Source: Haloarcula salina | GTDB lineage: Archaea > Halobacteriota > Halobacteria > Halobacteriales > Haloarculaceae | Assembly: GCF_010119195.1 (NCBI RefSeq) | Contig: NZ_WRXL01000002.1 | Coordinates: forward strand, 186,001-250,000 | Reading direction: 5' to 3' | DNA length: 64,000 nucleotides | In this document: positions 58,257-64,000 of the stretch, in pieces | Numbering within the stretch: the first letter of the stretch is position 1 | Layout: each line of letters begins with the position of its first letter | The notes under the pieces: generated by a model | What the model was told of the DNA's origin: nothing | The model's database searches: none | The model's input: the letters and a program-made list of their open reading frames with translations, nothing else | Position numbers and translations under genes: made by a program

Positions 58257-59078
58257 ATGACACCCGTACCACCAGGAGCACCGCTCCAGGCGACACAGAC
58301 CGACGCCTTCGAGGCGATCCAGAGCGACGCGCTCCTCTCGTCGTCGCTGTGGGTGAACGTCGCGCTCGCGGGCGTGTCGATACTGCTGTTCGTGTATATG
58401 GGACGGCGCGTCACGGACACTCGCGCGCGGTTCATCTGGGGCGCGACGCTGCTGGTCCCGCTCGTCTCGCTCTCCAGTTACCTGGCGCTTATCTCCGGCC
58501 TGACCGTCGGCTTCACCACGATGCCGGCTGGGCATCCGCTCGCGGGGCAGGAGGTCATGAGCCAGTGGGGTCGGTATCTCACGTGGACGCTCTCGACGCC
58601 GATGATACTGCTCGCGCTCGGCCTGCTCGCCGACGTAGACCGGTCTAGCCTCTTCACCGTTATCGCGGCGGACGTGGGGATGTGCGTGACCGGGCTCGCG
58701 GCCGCGCTCGTCACCTCGTCGTACGCGCTCCGCTGGGCGTTCTACGTGATCAGTTGCGCGTTCTTCGTGGTCGTGCTGTACGCGATTCTCGTCGAGTGGC
58801 CACAGCGCGCCGCCGCGGCCGGCACCGACGAGATATTCGGGACGCTCCGGGCGCTCACCGTCGTGCTGTGGCTCGGGTACCCGATCATCTGGGCGCTCGG
58901 CGTCGAGGGGCTGGCAGTCGTCCAGTCCGTCGGCCTCACCTCGTGGGGCTACTCCGCCCTCGACGTCGGCGCGAAGTACCTGTTCGCGTACCTCCTGCTT
59001 CGCTGGGTCGCGGCCAACGAGGGGACGGTGAGTGTCGGATCGGCCGCCGCCGATACCGCGACACCGGCAGACGACTGA
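58257..59078 (+). CDS. hop: Halorhodopsin (light-driven chloride pump)
   Basis: A 273-residue seven-helix retinal protein. The helix C motif is RYLTWTLSTPM: Thr109 stands where bacteriorhodopsin has the proton-acceptor Asp85, and Ala120 where it has Asp96, as in halorhodopsins. Thr109, Ser113 and Thr114 form the TST chloride motif. The retinal Lys240 is in LDVGAKYLFAY. The protein should import chloride under light and help maintain osmotic balance. It stands after an aldo/keto reductase, with a TATA element and no operon partner. Confidence 0.95.
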   Translation: MTPVPPGAPLQATQTDAFEAIQSDALLSSSLWVNVALAGVSILLFVYMGRRVTDTRARFIWGATLLVPLVSLSSYLALISGLTVGFTTMPAGHPLAGQEVMSQWGRYLTWTLSTPMILLALGLLADVDRSSLFTVIAADVGMCVTGLAAALVTSSYALRWAFYVISCAFFVVVLYAILVEWPQRAAAAGTDEIFGTLRALTVVLWLGYPIIWALGVEGLAVVQSVGLTSWGYSALDVGAKYLFAYLLLRWVAANEGTVSVGSAAADTATPADD

Positions 59079-59116
59079 CGATCCGTCTTGGCCCCGAAAA
59101 GCGTTCCGCGGTCCCG

Positions 59117-60421
59117 TCAGGGACTCAGACGCTGGCGATCCCGCGGGAAGATGACCGCTTCGCGGATGTTCTCCAGTCCGAGCATCGTCATGACGAGGCG
59201 CTCGCCGCCCAGTCCCCAGCCGGCGTGGGGCGGCATGCCGTACTTGAACATCTTGGTGTAGTACTCGAAGGCCTCGGGGTCGAGGCCCTGCTGCTCGAAG
59301 CCGGCGACGAGCCGGTCGTAGCGGTGCTCACGCTGGCCGCCGGAGACCAGTTCCATCGACGGGTGCATCATGTCGAAGCCGGTCGAGACCTCCTCGTCGT
59401 CGTCGTGGTCCTTGATGTAGAACGGCTTGATCTCGCTGGGCCAGTCGGTGATGAAGTAGTGCTCGCCGACCTCCTGGCCGAGGACGTGTTCGGCCTCCGT
59501 CGAGAGGTCGTCGCCCCACACGAGCGGCTCGTCGAGCTCGCCGGTGGCGTTGATGCGGTCGAGCGCGTCCTCGTAACTGAGCCGCGGGAAGTCGCCCGCC
59601 GGCGCTTCGAACTCGTCTTCGAGGCCGAGCGCTTCCAGTTCGTCCTGGCAGTTCTCGGCGACGCCCTCGTAGGCCGAGCGGACGACGTGCTCGCAGGCGT
59701 CCATGGCCTCGGTGTGGTCGTAGAAGGCCGACTCGAAGTCGATGGAGGTCGCCTCGTTGAGGTGCCGGGGCGTGTTGTGCTCCTCGGCGCGGAAGATCGG
59801 ACCGATCTCGAAGACGCGCTCCAGGCCGGAGCCGACCATCAGCTGCTTGAACAGCTGCGGGCTCTGGTTCATGAACGCCTCGCGGCCGAAGTACGTGATG
59901 GGGAACAGCTCCGTGCCGCCTTCGGTCCCCGTGGCGACGATCTTCGGCGTGTTGATCTCGGTGCAGCCGATCTCGCGGAACGCCTCGCGGACCGAGCGCA
60001 GGACCTCCGCGCGGATCTCGAAGATCGCCTTGACCTCGTCTTTGCGGAGGTCGAGCGTGCGGTTGTCGAGACGGGTCGGGAGCTCGGCATCGACCTTCCC
60101 GGACGGGTCGAGGGGGAGTTCCGGGTCGGCCTCGGAGATCACGTCGACCGACTCGGGCGTGACCTCGACGCCGGTGGGCGCGCGCGGTTCCTCCTCTACG
60201 TCCCCGGTCACCGAGATGACCGACTCGCGGTGGACGTTGAGGCCGGTCTCGACGAGGTCGTCGGCCATCTCGTCTTTCTCGAACTTGACCTGGATCTTCC
60301 CGGTGGTGTCCCGGAGGATGAGGAAGGCGATGCCACCGAGATCGCGAATCTCGTGGACCCAGCCGGCGACCGTGACGCTGTCGCCCGGCTCTGCGTCCGC
60401 CGTGTAAGTGCGGTTTTCCAT
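59117..60421 (-). CDS. aspS: Aspartyl-tRNA synthetase
   Basis: A 434-residue class II synthetase. The N-terminal OB-fold (about 1-110) begins [20 protein letters not shown]. Motif 2 is [16 protein letters not shown] (about 206-221), and motif 3 [24 protein letters not shown] ends the protein. Length is that of archaeal AspRS; most are non-discriminating where Asn-tRNA is made by transamidation, but that cannot be decided here. The reverse-strand CCTTAAG lies about 28 nt before the ATG. It is convergent with halorhodopsin. Confidence 0.94.
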   Translation of the reverse strand: MENRTYTADAEPGDSVTVAGWVHEIRDLGGIAFLILRDTTGKIQVKFEKDEMADDLVETGLNVHRESVISVTGDVEEEPRAPTGVEVTPESVDVISEADPELPLDPSGKVDAELPTRLDNRTLDLRKDEVKAIFEIRAEVLRSVREAFREIGCTEINTPKIVATGTEGGTELFPITYFGREAFMNQSPQLFKQLMVGSGLERVFEIGPIFRAEEHNTPRHLNEATSIDFESAFYDHTEAMDACEHVVRSAYEGVAENCQDELEALGLEDEFEAPAGDFPRLSYEDALDRINATGELDEPLVWGDDLSTEAEHVLGQEVGEHYFITDWPSEIKPFYIKDHDDDEEVSTGFDMMHPSMELVSGGQREHRYDRLVAGFEQQGLDPEAFEYYTKMFKYGMPPHAGWGLGGERLVMTMLGLENIREAVIFPRDRQRLSP

Positions 60422-60739
60422 GCGGGTTCGTTCTGGACGGTGTGACTTAAGGACAGTCTTTCAGAGCGAGGGTCGCGAGGGGCCGAACGGAGTGAGGGCC
60501 CTCGATATTGCGAACGGCGAACGAGGTGAGCCGTGAGTAGCGAGGGCCCGACCGAAGGGAGGGGCCTCGGCTATGGCGAACGGCGAACGAAGTGAGCCGT
60601 GAGCAGCGAGGGGCCCGACCGGAGGAAAGGACCTCGGTATCGCGAGCGGGGGCGATAGCGACTCGCCGCGCTCGCGAAGCGGTATCTTCTCTGAACGCAC
60701 ACCCTGAACCTTTGTACCGGTTGGTGCTGAACGGCCGAC
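60422..60739. other. Gap with short tandem repeat before the Lrp gene
   Basis: About 318 bp between aspS and the Lrp regulator. Copies at 60510-60560 and 60576-60626 of a 51-bp unit (GCGAACGGCGAACGAGGTG core) differ at about five positions, with related shorter pieces around 60480. Such GAACGGAGTGAG-type repeats are scattered in haloarchaeal intergenic DNA. No gene was seen. Confidence 0.6.
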
Positions 60740-61234
60740 ATGGCAGACCCGGACTATCCGATCGACGATCTGGACCGGAACATCATCTACGCGCTCCAGC
60801 AGGACGCGAGACACACGTCCGCGAGCGAGATCGCCGAGTCGCTTGACGTCTCTGCCCGGACCGTTCGGAACCGGATCAACAAACTCGAAGAGGCCGGCGT
60901 CATCGCCGGCTACGACGTCGAAGTCGATTACGAGGCGGCGGGCTATCAGCTCCACACGCTCATCGTCTGTACCGCACCCATCCACGAGCGCGAGGAGATC
61001 GCACAGCGAGCGCTCGACGTGTCCGGCGTCGTGGCCATCCGCGAGGTCATGACCGGGGCCGACAACGTCCACGTCGAGGTTGTCGGAACCGACGGAAACG
61101 ACCTCAGCCGAATCGGGAGGGACCTCAACGAAATCGGTCTGGAGGTCGTCGACGAGGACCTCATCCGGAACGAGTACACCCGGCCGTTCCACCGGTTCGG
61201 GACCGACGACTACGACGCCGATACGGACTCGTAG
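60740..61234 (+). CDS. Lrp/AsnC family transcriptional regulator
   Basis: A 164-residue regulator. The N-terminal HTH (about 7-55: IDDLDRNIIYALQQDARHTS then ASEIAESLDVSARTVRNRI) is followed by an RAM (AsnC) effector domain (about 70-150: TLIVCTAPIHEREEI, VVAIREVMTGADNVHVEVVG). Such proteins often sense amino acids. It lies upstream of the RCK-like and permease genes, which could be its targets. Tail acidic (DDYDADTDS). Confidence 0.9.
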   Translation: MADPDYPIDDLDRNIIYALQQDARHTSASEIAESLDVSARTVRNRINKLEEAGVIAGYDVEVDYEAAGYQLHTLIVCTAPIHEREEIAQRALDVSGVVAIREVMTGADNVHVEVVGTDGNDLSRIGRDLNEIGLEVVDEDLIRNEYTRPFHRFGTDDYDADTDS

Positions 61235-61362
61235 GTTCTTCCGGGAATGGATTATATATCTATTTAGATCCGGAATCGGAATTATTTCCTAGATATTTAT
61301 CGGGTGTCGGAATAAAGAGAGAGAGAGCTATCAGCCGGGATGGTCCGGCTTCCACGAACCCC

Positions 61363-61827
61363 ATGATATCTCTCACACGGCTTCGCGAACGAGTGGACGA
61401 CGACGTCGACCCGCCATCGGTACTGGTAATCAGCGACTGTCACGTCGGATCTGAAGTAGTACGGACGTTACATCGAGCCGCCAACGCCTGCCTCGTCACC
61501 GACCACGACGGCGTTGCCGGGCAAACGCCCGAGGACATCAGTGTGGTGGTCGGTGACGGGCGAGACGGTGCTGTTCTCCGAGACGCCGGAGCTGAACAGA
61601 CCGATCTGGCCCTGGTTTCGATGCGGACGGACCACTGCGCTCTTCTGGTGACGCAACTGCTTCGGACGCGGTTCGACGTCGAGACCGTCGTCGTCGTGCT
61701 CAACGACCCACAGAACCGAGCGGCGTTCGAGCCGGTCGCCTCGACAGTGATCTGTGGCTCGCGGGTCCTGGCGACGGAACTGCAAGGTGCTGTCGAAACA
61801 GCGCTCCAGTCCCCCGAAACCGCCTAA
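61363..61827 (+). CDS. RCK/TrkA-N-like NAD-binding protein
   Basis: A 154-residue alpha/beta protein with a Rossmann-like pattern: SVLVISDCHVGSEVVRTLHR (about 19-38), then ACLVTDHDGVAG, ISVVVGDGRDGAVLRDAGAE, ALVSMRTDHCALL, VVVVLNDPQNRAAFEPVAST and the ATELQGAVET ending. It matches TrkA-N/RCK domains, but the first glycine loop is diverged (CHVGS). RCK proteins gate or regulate transporters through NAD(H). It lies 2 bp before the permease start, so it may be its regulator. Confidence 0.75.
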   Translation: MISLTRLRERVDDDVDPPSVLVISDCHVGSEVVRTLHRAANACLVTDHDGVAGQTPEDISVVVGDGRDGAVLRDAGAEQTDLALVSMRTDHCALLVTQLLRTRFDVETVVVVLNDPQNRAAFEPVASTVICGSRVLATELQGAVETALQSPETA

Positions 61828-61829
61828 CC

Positions 61830-64000
61830 ATGGCAAAGGACCTGGAACGCGACCTCGGACTGCTGTCAGTGGTAGCGATATCCATCGGCGCGATGGTCGG
61901 GAGCGGCATCTTCATCTTGCCGGCGCTGGCGGTGAAAGACGCCGGGGCCGGTGTCATCGCCGCCTATCTCCTCGCCGGCGTCCTCGTGCTTCCCGCGGCG
62001 CTCAGCAAGGCCGAGATGGCGACGGCAATGCCCGAGGCCGGCGGCACGTACGTCTATATCGAGCGGTCGATGGGGCCGCTTCTGGGGACAGTCTCCGGAC
62101 TCGGGACGTGGTTCTCTCTCTCGTTCAAGGGTGCGCTCGCGCTCGTCGGCGGCGTCCCGTACCTCGTGCTCCTGTTCGACCTCCCGATCCGTCCGGTCGC
62201 GATCGCGCTCGCCGTCGTTCTCGTCCTCGTCAACATCCTCGGCGCGGAACAGACCGGCCGGCTCCAGATCGGTATCGTCGCGGTGATGCTCGTGGCGATC
62301 GGCTGGTTCGTCGCCGGCGGCGGTCCGGCGGTCGATCCCGCCAGCTACGGCGGGATGTGGGACTACGGTGTCGAGGGGATATTCGCCGCGACCGGCCTGG
62401 TGTTCGTCTCCTTCGCGGGCGTGACCAAGATCGCCTCCATCGCCGAGGAGGTCGAGGACCCGGACCGCGTTATCCCGCTCGGGATGCTCGGTTCGCTCGC
62501 CTTCACCACGCTGCTGTACGTGCTCGTCGTCGCCGTCGTCGTCGGCGTCATCCCGCTCGACCAGCTCGCCGGGAGCACGACGCCGATCGCGGACGCGGCG
62601 GCGGCGACGCTCGGCACTACCGGCGTCGCGGCCGTCGTCCTCGCGGCGATTCTGGCTCTGGTCAGTACGGCCAACGCCGGCATCCTCTCCTCCTCGCGCT
62701 ACCCGTTCGCCATGAGCCGCGACGGACTCGCACCCGGACTGTTCAGCACGGTCAGCGACCGATTCGGCACCCCGGTGACCGCGATCACGCTGACCGGCGG
62801 CGTGATGCTCCTCCTCATCCTCTTCGTTCCGATTCTGGAAATCGCGAAACTCGCGAGCGCGTTCAAGATACTCGTGTTCGCGCTCATCAACGTCGCGCTC
62901 ATCGGTTTCCGGGAGAGCGACGCCCCGGACTACGACCCCTCTTTCGAGGTGCCGCTGTACCCGTGGACGCCGATATTCGGCACCCTGACCGGCTTCGCCC
63001 TGCTGACACAGATGGGCCTCATCGCGATGGTCGGGGCCGTCGGCATCGTCGCCGCCAGTGTCGTCTGGTATCTGGGGTACGTCCGGCCGAGAGTCACCAG
63101 AGAGGGAGCGATCAAGGGGTCCGTCCGCCGGAGCCTCGGCGACCGCGCGCTCGACCGGACCGAGGAGACGCTCGACGGGTCGGCAGAGTCCTCGGTGCTG
63201 GTCGCGCTTCCCGAGGGCGCTTCGCGGGAGAGCGAAGCGACGCTGCTGGAGATCGGAGCCGCGCTCTCGCCCGACGGCAGCCGTCTCTCCGTCGTCCAGT
63301 TCGACGAGGTCCCCGACCAGCAGCCCCTCGATTACGCCTCCGGCGTGCAGTCTTCCGACGACCTCGAATTCGAACGCCGCACCGATGCGCTGTCGGCCGA
63401 CCTCGACGTCCCCGTCGAGTACGGCGAGCTCGTGAGCCACCATCCCGAACGGGCCGTCGCCAACGCGGTCGACGAGCGAGCCGTCGACATCCTCCTGGTG
63501 GAACAGGGCGCGACGTTCGAGGACTCGCTGCTGGGCGACAGTATCGAGCGCATCCGAAAGCAAGCTGACTGTGACACTATCGCCGTCGATGCCCACCCAC
63601 TCGACGCGCTGGAGACGATCACCCTCGTCACGACCCGCGGCCCGTACGACCCGCTGAAGGTCCGCGTCGGCAACGCCGTGGCGACTGAGACCGGGGCCGC
63701 CCTCCGGTTCCTCTATCCGCTCGACGAGCGCCAGTCGACCGAGGAACGGGCACAACTCGAAGCGTACCACGACGACCTACTGGACCTCTGTGACGTGCCG
63801 ACGGAGCGGACGTTCGTCGACCGGAACGACCTCTCGGCGGCGATCGACGCGGCTGGGAGCGACAGGGAATTGCTGGTGCACGCGAACAACGGGGGGCTTT
63901 CGGCCCGCGCATCAGACGAGGGCAGGACCGCGCAGTCGGCGATCGAGGACGGCGACCACGCGTCGATGGAGGTGCACACGAAAACGCATCCCGACGGCGT
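61830..64000 (+). CDS. APC-family amino acid permease with C-terminal universal-stress domains (partial)
   Basis: The ATG at 61830 opens a frame with no stop before the window end (about 723 codons). Residues 1-420 are an amino acid-polyamine-organocation permease with about twelve helices and the signature SIGAMVGSGIFILPALA (about 16-32) and GTYVYIERSMGPLLG. Residues 445-720 hold two UspA-like domains (first at VLVALPEGASRESE, second near TITLVTTRGPYDPL). Such permease-Usp fusions are common in haloarchaea; Usp may bind ATP/cAMP-like ligands and regulate transport. It is coupled closely to the RCK-like gene. Confidence 0.85.
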   Translation, partial: MAKDLERDLGLLSVVAISIGAMVGSGIFILPALAVKDAGAGVIAAYLLAGVLVLPAALSKAEMATAMPEAGGTYVYIERSMGPLLGTVSGLGTWFSLSFKGALALVGGVPYLVLLFDLPIRPVAIALAVVLVLVNILGAEQTGRLQIGIVAVMLVAIGWFVAGGGPAVDPASYGGMWDYGVEGIFAATGLVFVSFAGVTKIASIAEEVEDPDRVIPLGMLGSLAFTTLLYVLVVAVVVGVIPLDQLAGSTTPIADAAAATLGTTGVAAVVLAAILALVSTANAGILSSSRYPFAMSRDGLAPGLFSTVSDRFGTPVTAITLTGGVMLLLILFVPILEIAKLASAFKILVFALINVALIGFRESDAPDYDPSFEVPLYPWTPIFGTLTGFALLTQMGLIAMVGAVGIVAASVVWYLGYVRPRVTREGAIKGSVRRSLGDRALDRTEETLDGSAESSVLVALPEGASRESEATLLEIGAALSPDGSRLSVVQFDEVPDQQPLDYASGVQSSDDLEFERRTDALSADLDVPVEYGELVSHHPERAVANAVDERAVDILLVEQGATFEDSLLGDSIERIRKQADCDTIAVDAHPLDALETITLVTTRGPYDPLKVRVGNAVATETGAALRFLYPLDERQSTEERAQLEAYHDDLLDLCDVPTERTFVDRNDLSAAIDAAGSDRELLVHANNGGLSARASDEGRTAQSAIEDGDHASMEVHTKTHPDG

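Overview
The window is a gene-dense, GC-rich piece of a haloarchaeal (class Halobacteria) chromosome. Supporting signs are strongly acidic proteins, halorhodopsin, several bacterio-opsin-activator-type (Bat, HTH_10) regulators, an archaeal proteasome alpha/beta pair, RpoP, L37Ae, the KEOPS subunit Pcc1, prefoldin beta, phosphomevalonate decarboxylase, pantoate kinase, a salactin-like actin homologue and leaderless genes with TATA boxes about 25-30 nt before the start codon. The gene content would fit Haloarculaceae, but the sequence alone does not fix the genus. No rRNA, CRISPR array, intact insertion sequence or prophage was seen; one tRNA (Ser, anticodon CGA) is present.

Layout. 1-2.5 kb: HTH_10 regulator (cut by the window edge) divergent from a two-gene ABC exporter. 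2.5-4.8 kb: minus-strand operon dcd - three micro-ORFs - HTH/ThiN regulator - methyltransferase, joined by stop/start overlaps. 4.9-8.8 kb: repeat-bearing surface protein, pth2, psmA-psmB, universal stress protein. 8.8-13 kb: a thiamine-salvage locus (TenA_C, TenA_E, an SSS-family transporter and a 40-residue membrane protein) divergent from a second HTH/ThiN regulator. 13-21.5 kb: dehydrogenase, MFS transporter, truD, a phosphoribosyltransferase, a TRAM protein, a PD-(D/E)XK-like protein and a squalene/phytoene synthase. 22-25.5 kb: convergent fructan enzymes GH68 and GH32. 27.8-31.6 kb: salactin, an ArlE-like protein, ParA and CheW, a likely cell-polarity/taxis cluster. 31.7-42 kb: mostly metabolism (threonine synthase homologue, NDH-2-like enzyme, phosphomevalonate decarboxylase, GMP synthase subunit A, citramalate/isopropylmalate synthase) plus the tRNA, a DUF2070 protein and a histidine kinase. 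42-47.5 kb: a protein with class I terpene synthase motifs, a HalOD1 protein, a large Bat-type sensor, a HAD phosphatase and DUF151. 47.8-54 kb: secreted and membrane proteins, prefoldin, an UPF0175/PIN toxin-antitoxin pair, pantoate kinase, and rpl37ae-rpoP-pcc1. 54-59 kb: a second Bat-type regulator, a DUF7344 protein, an aldo/keto reductase and halorhodopsin. 59-64 kb: aspS, an Lrp regulator, and an RCK-like protein beside an amino-acid permease with universal-stress domains (runs off the end).

The most unusual observations are these. (1) A chain of micro-ORFs between dcd and a ThiN regulator, where dcd and two of the micro-ORFs end in the same residues EFGGDQ, each holding a Shine-Dalgarno sequence for the next start. 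(2) The two-class TenA locus with a tiny membrane protein overlapping its transporter. (3) A candidate class I terpene synthase. (4) The salactin/ArlE/ParA/CheW neighbourhood. (5) An 86-bp palindromic element near the tRNA. (6) An 88-bp duplication of the 3' end of a PIN toxin gene. Functions are assigned from sequence motifs by eye; no database search was run.
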